This document shows, piece after piece, positions 1 through 6,222 of a stretch of 12,221 nt of DNA. Made by a program: the position numbers and the translations under genes. A model generated the notes under the pieces. It worked only from the letters and a program-made list of their open reading frames with translations. It was not told the origin of the DNA and did no database searches. Origin of the DNA: Candidatus Nanoanaerosalina archaeon. GTDB lineage: Archaea; Nanohalarchaeota; Nanosalinia; Nanosalinales; Nanoanaerosalinaceae. The first letter of the stretch is position 1; every line of letters starts with the position of its first letter. Where the stretch lies: NCBI GenBank assembly GCA_022729275.1, contig JALDAH010000024.1:1-12221 (forward strand), in the 5' to 3' direction.

Positions 1-3
1 TGC

Positions 4-10
4 TTTATAA
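4..10 (+). promoter_or_regulatory. TATA-like box (BoxA) for the gene at 35
   Basis: TTTATAA ends 25 nt before the ATG at 35. This fits an archaeal BoxA driving a leaderless or nearly leaderless transcript. No Shine-Dalgarno sequence lies between box and start. Inferred from position and composition only. Confidence 0.5.
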
Positions 11-34
11 GATCTTTTCTTTTTAAGAAAGGAT

Positions 35-280
<246 letters not shown>

Positions 281-284
281 AATA

Positions 285-292
285 TTTTTTTT
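285..292 (+). terminator. Oligo-T terminator candidate
   Basis: Eight consecutive T begin 5 nt after the stop codon of the 81-residue gene, without a clear stem before them. Archaeal RNA polymerase can terminate at T tracts alone, so this is a plausible but weak call in A/T-rich DNA. Confidence 0.3.
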
Positions 293-376
293 GGAAAATG
301 GTGATATAAAGATCAGTACATCTATCTCAAATTATCTTAGAAATATAGGAAATTAAAGATATCTGAGAGGTGTAAT

Positions 377-931
377 TTAACTACCCCCTCCTATCATGTC
401 TGTTATCTTGTTTATCGCCTGTCCTGGTGAGAATCCCTGTTTATCTAGCTCTACATCCAGAAATTCTGCTACTTCCTGAGCTTTTTTCATCGTTCTGTTT
501 CTAAAGACATTCATCATCCTGCCAGAGCTTTTATGGAAAGGGTATGTAATACCGTTTTCCATTTCAACCATTGCAACCCTTCGAAGTTTTGTTCTGCCTT
601 TACCGGATCTTCTCATCCTTTCAGAGTAGATTACTTTTTCTATCTTGTCCAGCTTATGAGTCATGTCTTCGCTGCCCCGGATGAATGAGAAAGATTTATA
701 CTCGAACAAGTTACTGTTCTTGTCGAAGTAACACTCAATTTTATTCCATAAAACTATGACAATAATACCTACTACCGCAAAAAATAATCCTATCAATGTT
801 TCAAAGGATGTGAGAGAATGCTCTAATATCATAAAATAGCTGATCACACCACCTAACACTAAAAAGATTGTTCCTAAGATTAATTGTTTAATGTTGTAGT
901 ACTTGACTTCAAGCTTTGTTTTTCCAACCAT
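377..931 (-). CDS. Two-TM membrane protein with a PH-like cytosolic domain
   Basis: This 184-residue protein has two N-terminal hydrophobic segments at about residues 18-36 and 45-62, then a soluble domain. After the second helix the pattern ECYFDKNSNLFEYKSFSF, a loop, KLDKIEKVIYSE and VAMVEMENGITYPFH reads as alternating beta strands, followed by a helix (KKAQEVAEFLDVEL). That order matches small membrane-anchored PH-like proteins of archaea and bacteria, where a fold of this kind follows a helical hairpin. No catalytic residues are visible and the function is unknown. The tail ends in MIGGGS, a flexible end. The start at 931 has a TATA-like box 23-30 nt upstream on the minus strand, so it is probably leaderless. 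The gene converges on the upstream 81-residue gene. The fold call is an inference. Confidence 0.7.
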   Translation of the reverse strand: MVGKTKLEVKYYNIKQLILGTIFLVLGGVISYFMILEHSLTSFETLIGLFFAVVGIIVIVLWNKIECYFDKNSNLFEYKSFSFIRGSEDMTHKLDKIEKVIYSERMRRSGKGRTKLRRVAMVEMENGITYPFHKSSGRMMNVFRNRTMKKAQEVAEFLDVELDKQGFSPGQAINKITDMIGGGS

Positions 932-953
932 AAACTAAAAATATTTTTCCCTG

Positions 954-961
954 TATAAAAA
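954..961 (-). promoter_or_regulatory. TATA-like box for the minus-strand membrane gene
   Basis: On the minus strand this reads TTTTTATA and lies 23-30 nt before the ATG at 931, the usual BoxA distance for a leaderless archaeal transcript. There is no Shine-Dalgarno sequence between it and the start. Confidence 0.45.
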
Positions 962-997
962 AATATTTTTCCGAGAGGTATTTTTTTGAGTTTTGAT

Positions 998-1200
998 TTA
1001 TTCATATAATGATTTTTTCACATATTTTGAGGAGAACTTCCAGTCAGAAATCTTCAAAACCCGTTTTTTTTTTCTTCAACTCCGAATATATATGTTGAGT
1101 TTACGGCTCCGAAGCTCCGCTCGAGTATCTCAACTTTCTCTTCACTGTAAATATCTTCTAATACTCCGTTGATTTTTTCCAAAGATAATTTTTCAGGCAT
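998..1200 (-). pseudogene. APH-type kinase N-terminal fragment with a poly-A frameshift
   Basis: A minus-strand ATG at 1200 opens 48 codons and stops at 1054. It encodes the nucleotide-loop region of an APH/choline-kinase fold: beta strands around KVEILERSFGAVNSTYIFGV. Directly after this the message runs through ten A (about 1064-1073). Adding one base there opens a second frame, KRVLKISDWKFSSKYVKKS, ending at 998. That continuation supplies the expected beta-3 strand with the ATP-binding lysine (VLKI). About 67 residues are therefore recognisable, while intact APH proteins have about 250 or more. Nothing downstream resembles the catalytic loop or DFG-like motif, so the remainder is deleted. 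A weak TATA-like element lies near 1217-1229. The rest of 932-1333 holds only promoter-like A/T-rich DNA. The family call rests on pattern recognition and is moderate. Confidence 0.5.
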
Positions 1201-1353
1201 ATCCGATAGTTGTATAATTTATTTGAAGATTTTTCTATCTATCGAAAAATCGCTTCAGATATTTTCTGAAAGCTTCAGTAAATTTTAGTATAGAGCATTT
1301 AATCCTGATAGGGTCTAAGAAGAGAACAAACACTTGAAATTTCTAGAAAGGAG

Positions 1354-1360
1354 AAGGAGG
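1354..1360 (+). promoter_or_regulatory. Shine-Dalgarno site fixing the radical SAM start
   Basis: AAGGAGG sits 6 nt before the ATG at 1367. It favours that ATG over the in-frame TTG at 1334, which would add eleven residues of basic, non-conserved-looking sequence read through the ribosome site itself. Confidence 0.75.
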
Positions 1361-1366
1361 AATTTT

Positions 1367-2476
1367 ATGAAAAACAAGTCTTATGAGAAGGAGGAAGATT
1401 TTTTTGATGGGAGACTTGGAAGAATCGACATTATATGGAATATAACATACCTTTGTAGGATGGACTGTGGATTTTGTTGTGTGGATGCTTACAATGTGGA
1501 TGAAAGAGACAGGAAACTTCATTTTAATGGTTTAGAAGATGAAATTAAATTGCCTGAAAACGGAAACAGCCTCATCGATGAAAGCTTGAAGTATATGAAA
1601 GAGAATGGTAAGGAGTTGACCTACAGGCAAAAGTTGGAAACTCTTGAAGAACTATCCAGATACAATGTTGATATCGATTTTTCTGGTGGAAGTCCGTTGA
1701 TAAGTGAAGAGAACTTTAATTTGATAAGAAAAGCTTCAGATAATATTAGAGGCGAGATATCTGTTACGGATATTGGTCCGAGCATTTCAAAGTGGGAGAT
1801 CGATAAACTGAGTGAGAGCATAGATGTTTTGGGATTTACATATGACTTCGATGGAACGGATTATGATAATAGACCCAGGGGTTACAATCAACCAAATCTC
1901 AAGATAGCTTCAAGGTTCTCCGATAGAGGAGTCAAAACCACTGCTCAGCTTCCATTGACCAGAGAGAACTCCTCTAGAGAAAACGTGGAAAACATATATA
2001 GGAACCTCAGAGAGGAGAAAATAGACGAGATACTCCTGATGAAGTTGTTTCCTGTTGGACGGAATATCAATAAAGGAATTTCGCCTCCTGATTACAGAAA
2101 AGCGATAAAAACCTACAGGGATGTCGAGGATGGTTCAGTAGATATTAGACTGCAGTGTGCTTTGAAATATATTGAGATTGACGACAAGAGTTCTGATAAC
2201 CCTTGTGATATGATTAAAGGTTCTATTGGATTGACACCTGGAGGCAGAGTCCTTGCCAGTCCTTGGGCCTATGGTTTAAACGGTGAACCTCTATCTGAAG
2301 AACTTGTTTTAGGTAAACTGCCTGAGGAAAGTATTGAAGAAATTTACAAGAAGGATAAGGTTCAAAATCTTTATAAAAAACTTGATAATAATTATGGGCA
2401 CTGTAAGATATTCTCATTTATTGAAAACGGGCAGAGTATTGATGATTTATTTAAAGAAGATCCTCTTTATGCCTGA
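1367..2476 (+). CDS. Radical SAM protein with a SPASM/twitch-like C-terminus
   Basis: This 369-residue protein begins with a radical SAM barrel. The 4Fe-4S site is C30-x3-C34-x2-C37 (WNITYLCRMDCGFCC), with an extra adjacent Cys38. The SAM-contacting GG motif is at 107-108 (DFSGGSP), about 30 residues later than usual, so an insertion lies between. The C-terminal part resembles a SPASM/twitch domain: CDMIKGSIGLTPGGRV, then LGKLPEESIEEIYK, with Cys264, Cys280 and Cys346. The Cys expected just after the GGRV strand is replaced (ASPWAYG), so a full auxiliary cluster set is doubtful. SPASM proteins usually modify peptides or carbohydrates, but no substrate peptide is obvious nearby. It is the first gene of a closely spaced run with a DUF5680 protein, a nucleotide kinase and a NUDIX hydrolase. 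That context hints at small-molecule or nucleotide chemistry, which is only an inference. Confidence 0.85.
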   Translation: MKNKSYEKEEDFFDGRLGRIDIIWNITYLCRMDCGFCCVDAYNVDERDRKLHFNGLEDEIKLPENGNSLIDESLKYMKENGKELTYRQKLETLEELSRYNVDIDFSGGSPLISEENFNLIRKASDNIRGEISVTDIGPSISKWEIDKLSESIDVLGFTYDFDGTDYDNRPRGYNQPNLKIASRFSDRGVKTTAQLPLTRENSSRENVENIYRNLREEKIDEILLMKLFPVGRNINKGISPPDYRKAIKTYRDVEDGSVDIRLQCALKYIEIDDKSSDNPCDMIKGSIGLTPGGRVLASPWAYGLNGEPLSEELVLGKLPEESIEEIYKKDKVQNLYKKLDNNYGHCKIFSFIENGQSIDDLFKEDPLYA

Positions 2477-2513
2477 TTTAGTTTAAAAATAAGTATGCTG
2501 AGAGGTGGAAAAA

Positions 2514-2981
2514 ATGGAAGGAAAAAATCTTGAAGAACTTAAAGGTTTCATAAAAGAAGCGAAAGAAAAAACATTTGCAGCAGGTTCGGAACCTGTTGAA
2601 AGCTCTCGGAAAAATTCAAAAGACTTTGAGTACTCTAGAGATGATTACAGATATAGAGATAGTTTTTTTGGTGGTGTCAGAGATATAGGGGAGGAAGTAG
2701 TTTGGTATAGGGATGAACCGATTTGGGGAATGAATTACAGAGGAGGAATGATGGAAGGATATGAGGACATGGCTAAAGATGTTTTTGAATTCCTGAAAGA
2801 AGCTTTGAGTAATTTACCTATTGATAATCCTTATAGAGGGCCAGAAAATTATGAAAAAGAAGATTTAAAGTACTTAAACGAATTTAAAGGTGATATAGAG
2901 GATTTCACAGGGTATGAAGTAATCAAACTTGATGGAGATAAAATCTACGAAAGGATTTACCACGGAGGAACCCTTGAATAG
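2514..2981 (+). CDS. DUF5680 domain protein
   Basis: This 155-residue protein carries the signature of DUF5680 almost end to end. An N-terminal helix (LEELKGFIKEAKEKTFAAG) leads to SSRKNSKDFEYSRDDYRYRDSFFGG at about 30-54, then GEEVVWYRDEPIWGMNYRGG at about 59-78. In bacteria this domain occurs alone or fused to DNA-binding regulators; its biochemical role is not established. The conserved Arg, Tyr, Asp and Trp residues suggest a ligand-binding pocket, which is an inference. The ATG at 2514 is preferred over the GTG at 2505 because AGAGGTGG then sits at ribosome-site distance. The gene starts 37 nt after the radical SAM gene, so the two are probably co-transcribed. A hairpin overlaps its 3' end and may lower expression of the genes downstream. 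Confidence 0.8.
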   Translation: MEGKNLEELKGFIKEAKEKTFAAGSEPVESSRKNSKDFEYSRDDYRYRDSFFGGVRDIGEEVVWYRDEPIWGMNYRGGMMEGYEDMAKDVFEFLKEALSNLPIDNPYRGPENYEKEDLKYLNEFKGDIEDFTGYEVIKLDGDKIYERIYHGGTLE

Positions 2982-3003
2982 GGTCTCCTCTACCACATTT
3001 TTT
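2965..3003 (+). terminator. Hairpin plus T6, internal terminator or attenuator candidate
   Basis: GAGGAACCC (2965-2973) pairs with GGGTCTCCTC (2981-2990) in a nine-pair stem with one bulged C and a 7-nt loop; six T follow at 2998-3003. The stem covers the end and stop of the DUF5680 gene. As the next gene starts at 3015, this may be a partial terminator or a processing site within the operon. Confidence 0.45.
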
Positions 3004-3014
3004 GGGTGTTAGAA

Positions 3015-3557
3015 ATGCCAAGAATTTTTGTTGGAGGGGTTAGAGGTTCTGGCAAGTCCACTTTGTTAGAAAAAATTCAAATCGAGAATTATAGTATACT
3101 TGAAGATACTGAGGAGATTTGCCGATACCACGACATAGAAAAAAAGAGTCTCAACGAACTTAATTTTTCCCAAAAAGAGCCTATGCTAGAAGAACTATAC
3201 GAGGAGGTTTACTCAGAAATTGTGAATCTTTTACTTGACAGTCACTTTACATTTCCCGATGAAAAAGGGGATTACAGGTTTCAAGAGATTATGGAAAACG
3301 AATGGTACGACGAGTTCCTTATAGTAAGAACGAATCCCGAAACATTGAGAAAAAGAATGCTTGAAGATGACAAGATCAGGTCCTGGCCGAAGCTGGACGA
3401 GATAGAGAGATACATTGAGAAGGAGGAAGAAGTAGCAAGGTATATAGCGGATTTCCACGGAAAACAGTTAAAATCGATAAAAAACAATGGTAGCATAGAG
3501 GAGGGAAAAAATGTTCTTGAAAAACAGATTAAAAGGATAGATAGAAAATATACTTAA
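3015..3557 (+). CDS. AdkA-like P-loop nucleotide kinase
   Basis: This 180-residue P-loop protein has Walker A GVRGSGKST at residues 8-16. A second strand ends in LLLDSHFTF at about 72-80, resembling the D-T-H element of archaeal adenylate kinase (AdkA-type). The segment LIVRTNPETLRKRMLEDDKIRSWPKLDEIERYIEKE at about 102-137 matches the usual base-recognition strand and arginine-rich lid, with NPE followed by LxxRM. The length equals the AdkA family norm of about 180-190. It probably phosphorylates a nucleoside monophosphate using ATP. The presence of Phe-Pro after DSH and the divergent lid suggest a substrate other than plain AMP. ATG 3015 is preferred over GTG 3006 because the Walker A strand then begins directly. 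The gene lies 33 nt after DUF5680 and 13 nt before NUDIX. Confidence 0.75.
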   Translation: MPRIFVGGVRGSGKSTLLEKIQIENYSILEDTEEICRYHDIEKKSLNELNFSQKEPMLEELYEEVYSEIVNLLLDSHFTFPDEKGDYRFQEIMENEWYDEFLIVRTNPETLRKRMLEDDKIRSWPKLDEIERYIEKEEEVARYIADFHGKQLKSIKNNGSIEEGKNVLEKQIKRIDRKYT

Positions 3558-3570
3558 AGAGGAATCAAAA

Positions 3571-4023
3571 TTGAAAAGAGATAAATTCAGGGTTGTTATC
3601 AAGGGACTTATTGTTGATAGTTCGGGGAAAGTTCTCATCGGCAGAAAAGAAGAAAGTGACGTACATCCTGTATCAGGCCAGTTCCACATTATAGGAGGTC
3701 ATTTAGAAAAAGGGGAGACTCCTGAAGAATGTCTGGCCAGAGAGATAAAGGAGGAGGCAGGTATTGATGTAGATGTTAAAAATGTTATAGAAGTTAGAGC
3801 ATTCCAGTGGACGAACGAAGGAGGATTGACAGATTCTTTACAGCTTCTGTACTTCTGTGAGAAAAAGGATGGTAACGCTGAAGCATCATCTGATTTGGAA
3901 GAAATAAAATGGGTCCGACCAGAGAACCTTCAAGAACAATTGGGAGAAGTAGAGGCCGAAAGATTCATGAAATCAGATAAACAGCAGAGTTTTGTCCAAA
4001 AGCTAATCTCTGAAAACTCCTGA
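3571..4023 (+). CDS. NUDIX hydrolase
   Basis: This 150-residue protein contains a perfect NUDIX box at residues 43-65: GHLEKGETPEECLAREIKEE followed by AGI, matching G-x5-E-x7-REUxEExGU. The glutamates bind the metal used to cleave a diphosphate linked to a nucleoside or other group. Before the box, VVIKGLIVDSSGKVLIGRKEE gives the standard first strands, and FHIIGGHLEKGE places the catalytic loop. Typical substrates include dNTPs, NDP-sugars or damaged nucleotides; the sequence does not say which. The start is a TTG with GAGGA at 3559-3563, 7 nt upstream, and no ATG lies near. Only 13 nt separate it from the kinase gene, so co-transcription is likely. Kinase and NUDIX side by side suggest phosphorylation and pyrophosphate release on related nucleotides, which is an inference. 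Confidence 0.9.
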   Translation: MKRDKFRVVIKGLIVDSSGKVLIGRKEESDVHPVSGQFHIIGGHLEKGETPEECLAREIKEEAGIDVDVKNVIEVRAFQWTNEGGLTDSLQLLYFCEKKDGNAEASSDLEEIKWVRPENLQEQLGEVEAERFMKSDKQQSFVQKLISENS

Positions 4024-4035
4024 AGGTTTTTCAGG
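4019..4035 (+). terminator. Short hairpin after the NUDIX stop
   Basis: CCTGAA (4019-4024) pairs with TTCAGG (4030-4035) around a 5-nt loop and covers the NUDIX stop codon. No T tract follows, so termination is doubtful; it could instead protect or mark the 3' end of the upstream message. Confidence 0.25.
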
Positions 4036-4082
4036 AAAAGTTAACAATAATTTTAGTTCAATCAGGAAGTTTATGAGTTAAG

Positions 4083-4895
4083 ATGGAACATGAAATCACC
4101 AGAAAAAATGTGAAGGGGATAGTCACAAGAAGCGATCTCCCTAGCACTGACTACGTTGTCAATCCATACACGGGCTGTACTCATAGTTGTAGCTACTGCT
4201 ACGCAAGGTTCATGAAACGCTTCTCAGACAATGAAAATAAATGGGGTGAATTTGTAGAGGTGAAGGAAAACGCCCTTGATGTTTTTCAGGAAAGGGATTA
4301 CAGAGGGAAGAATGTGCTGTTTAGTTCAGTAACAGATCCTTACCAGCCCGTAGAAGCAGATGAGAAACTTACAAGGAAACTATTGAAAAAGTTTAAAGAC
4401 ACTGGAGCCGAGTTAGAAGTTCTTACCAAGTCCTATCTAGCCATGAGAGATAAAGATATATTCCAAGAACTGAATAACATCACAGTCGGTACATCTCTCT
4501 CAACCCTCGACAGCGAAATTTCCCACTACCTGGAACCAGGGGCTTCACCGCCTGAAAAAAGACTGGAAATGATAGAGGAGCTTAATAAAGAAGGTGTTGA
4601 AACGTTTCTATTTGTCTCACCGATAATACCGGAGATAACAGATTTCAAGGAAATTCTTGAAAAAGCGGAGGAAATGGGATATGCGGATTACTATATGTTC
4701 GAAGATCTCAACCTGAACAACACCACTTGGCCGAATCTAAGAGAAGCTTTGAAAGAAATTGAACAGGTGAATCAAAAAAGTTACAGACAGAGATACGAGA
4801 AAAACAAGAGTTACTGGGAGGAACTAGAGAACAGTATAGTGGATTTTTGCAGGGATAGGGGACTTGAACACAGGATTTACTTTAAGAATATATAG
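4083..4895 (+). CDS. SplB-like radical SAM protein (COG1533 type)
   Basis: This 270-residue protein carries the radical SAM site C32-x3-C36-x2-C39 in the context NPYTGCTHSCSYCYAR, the hallmark of the COG1533 group related to spore photoproduct lyase SplB. Further conserved elements are VLFSSVTDPYQPVEAD at about 79-94, ELEVLTKSYLAMRD at about 109-122 and TVGTSLSTLD at about 132-141, which form later barrel strands. Most members are called DNA repair photolyase by similarity, but few non-Spl members have known substrates. This one lacks the long N-terminal region of true SplB and the expected extra cysteine is not obvious, so photoproduct repair should not be assumed. It starts 59 nt after the NUDIX gene. 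A TATA-like AATAATTTTA at 4047-4056 suggests it may have its own promoter. Confidence 0.85.
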   Translation: MEHEITRKNVKGIVTRSDLPSTDYVVNPYTGCTHSCSYCYARFMKRFSDNENKWGEFVEVKENALDVFQERDYRGKNVLFSSVTDPYQPVEADEKLTRKLLKKFKDTGAELEVLTKSYLAMRDKDIFQELNNITVGTSLSTLDSEISHYLEPGASPPEKRLEMIEELNKEGVETFLFVSPIIPEITDFKEILEKAEEMGYADYYMFEDLNLNNTTWPNLREALKEIEQVNQKSYRQRYEKNKSYWEELENSIVDFCRDRGLEHRIYFKNI

Positions 4896-4939
4896 GGTGT
4901 TTTCGGTTTTAATTCTTTATCGCTGGATTGTTTAAATAT

Positions 4940-5020
4940 ATGGTTTTGATCAAGGAAAAGCCAGTGAATAAACGGAAGTATAATAAAGAAGTATTTAACA
5001 GGTTTCTGTATGGCAGATGA
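4940..5020 (+). CDS. Possible 26-codon basic micro-ORF
   Basis: An ATG in TTTAAATATATGG opens 26 codons rich in Lys and Arg (8 basic against 2 acidic), including KPVNKRKYNKEVFNRF. Its TGA stop overlaps the next ATG at 5017 as ATGA, the classic coupling arrangement. It could be a leader, or the first half of a frameshifted 65-residue protein whose second half is the membrane peptide. Chance occurrence cannot be excluded at this length. Confidence 0.2.
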   Translation: MVLIKEKPVNKRKYNKEVFNRFLYGR

Positions 5021-5136
5021 AAAATTCTGGGAAGAGTGGGACGAGAAAAGCGAGCTGGTTAGTTTTTGTATTATCAGTTTTTGTTTCATTGCTTGGATCG
5101 GCAGTTTTCATAACAATGTTTTTTCCTATTAATTGA
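5017..5136 (+). CDS. Possible 39-residue membrane peptide
   Basis: The ORF encodes a short basic N-terminus (MKNSGKSGTRKAS) followed by an uninterrupted hydrophobic stretch (WLVFVLSVFVSLLGSAVFI), the pattern of a single-pass membrane miniprotein with its N-terminus inside. It overlaps the upstream 26-codon ORF by four bases. A competing ORF at 5010-5132 in another frame begins MADEKFWEEWDEKSE, also protein-like. No Shine-Dalgarno sequence is present, and TATA-like TATTTAA lies at 4992-4998. The rest of the 319-nt gap 4896-5214 shows only A/T-rich promoter-like DNA. Confidence 0.35.
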   Translation: MKNSGKSGTRKASWLVFVLSVFVSLLGSAVFITMFFPIN

Positions 5137-5184
5137 AAGTAAGTCAGAATTTTGAATTATCTGTTTTTCTAGTTTTCAAGAATG

Positions 5185-5192
5185 TTTAAATA
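5185..5192 (+). promoter_or_regulatory. TATA-like box for the DUF1295 gene
   Basis: TTTAAATA lies 23-30 nt before the ATG at 5215, the expected BoxA distance for a leaderless transcript. The intervening bases are T-rich and contain no ribosome site. Confidence 0.55.
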
Positions 5193-5214
5193 GCTCTTTT
5201 TTAAAGCATTTTTT

Positions 5215-6054
5215 ATGGCTTTGGACCCAGCTTTTTTCTCGAACCTGTTTCACATGGTCGATCCATTGTTGTTATATGTGTTGTTAGCAGTTCTTGGGAA
5301 CTTCATTGTTATCTACATTTTTTCAATGGTAAAAGATGATAACTCCTACGTCGATGTAGCCTGGGGACTGGGCTTTATACTTGCAGCTGTTGTTTCTTTT
5401 TTCCTTGGAACAGGACAGATTTCATTTAATCCCTCTTTGCTGCTCACCTCTCTTGTGCTTGTATGGGGTACAAGGCTCTCCTACCATCTCGGCAAGAGGG
5501 TTTTGAAGATGTCGGAGGAGGATTACAGGTACCAGGAGATGAGGGATAAATGGGATAATTTCTACATCAGCTCTTTTTTCAAGGTTTACCTTTTGCAGGC
5601 TGCTATACTTATGGTGGTGGTTTCTCCCGTGATCTACGTGAATCTTTCTGGCTTCAACGTTTTCCAACTATACCCTGTTCTTGTTCTGGGTCTTCTGGTC
5701 TGGGTCACAGGTTTCTTCTTTGAAACGGTTGGTGATCACCAGTTGAAAAAGTTCAAGGAGGAAGGAGGTGAAGGAGTTCTCGACACAGGTCTCTGGAGGT
5801 ACACGAGACACCCGAACTATTTTGGTGAATCACTTGTCTGGTGGGGAGTATTCCTGATAGCTGTCTCTGCATCCGGGACTTTGTTCTCTCTTTTGACGGT
5901 TGCCAGTCCGCTGTTGATCACCTTCTTGTTGTTAAAGGTTTCGGGAGTTCCGCTTCTTGAGGAAGAGCTTATGAAAGACGAGGAATACAGGAATTACGCC
6001 GAAAGAACTAGCAAGTTCGTTCCATGGTTCCCTAGAGAGGAAAAAGACTCTTGA
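5215..6054 (+). CDS. DUF1295 membrane protein (steroid 5-alpha-reductase/ICMT-like fold)
   Basis: This 279-residue multi-pass protein has about six to seven hydrophobic segments. Family marks are NSYVDVAWGLGF at about 43-54, RLSYHLGKRV at about 87-96, FETVGDHQLKKFK at about 169-181 and LWRYTRHPNYFGE at 193-205. The last matches the conserved C-terminal motif of DUF1295 and related steroid reductase and isoprenylcysteine methyltransferase folds, which bind NAD(P)H or SAM there. The likely role is reduction or methylation of a lipid-like substrate in the membrane; the real substrate of DUF1295 members is not settled. The length matches the family. The gene stands alone, with its own TATA-like box and convergent to the secreted-protein gene. 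T7 at 6091-6097, inside the repeat that follows, may end transcription. Confidence 0.88.
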   Translation: MALDPAFFSNLFHMVDPLLLYVLLAVLGNFIVIYIFSMVKDDNSYVDVAWGLGFILAAVVSFFLGTGQISFNPSLLLTSLVLVWGTRLSYHLGKRVLKMSEEDYRYQEMRDKWDNFYISSFFKVYLLQAAILMVVVSPVIYVNLSGFNVFQLYPVLVLGLLVWVTGFFFETVGDHQLKKFKEEGGEGVLDTGLWRYTRHPNYFGESLVWWGVFLIAVSASGTLFSLLTVASPLLITFLLLKVSGVPLLEEELMKDEEYRNYAERTSKFVPWFPREEKDS

Positions 6055-6069
6055 AGGGCAGATTTATTG

Positions 6070-6190
6070 ATTAGAGGTTCTATAAAGCTATTTTTTTGAA
6101 TTTTTCAAGGCCTCTAGTCCGATTAATTATCATATATTCTCTACTAGAGGCTCTTTATCTTTAAATTTTGGCTGTTTCAGAGCTTCTAGC
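6070..6190 (+). repeat. CTAG-edged repeat block 1 (two copies)
   Basis: Two degenerate repeats of 49 and 48 bp (6070-6118 and 6143-6190) run from (A)(C/T)TAGAGG to CTCTAGT or TTCTAGC, separated by 24 nt of A/T-rich DNA. GCCTCTAGT at 6110-6118 and ACTAGAGGC at 6143-6151 form a perfect 9-bp inverted repeat across the separator. The separator (CCGATTAATTATCATATATT) resembles those at 9228-9253 and 9598-9624, so these are copies of the same composite element found at 9116-9672. The block lies between the 3' ends of convergent genes. Confidence 0.75.
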
Positions 6191-6222
6191 AGTATTCTTC
6201 TCTATAATTGCTCAGGTGTTTT

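Noticed and set aside
1334..1366. Upstream TTG start for the radical SAM gene
   Set aside because: The reading would pass through the Shine-Dalgarno site of the ATG at 1367, and the added residues are not family-like.
1367..2476. Prokaryotic viperin
   Set aside because: It lacks the CNYxCxFC context and the viperin C-terminal pattern, and the C-terminus resembles SPASM/twitch instead; only the kinase neighbour recalls viperin operons.
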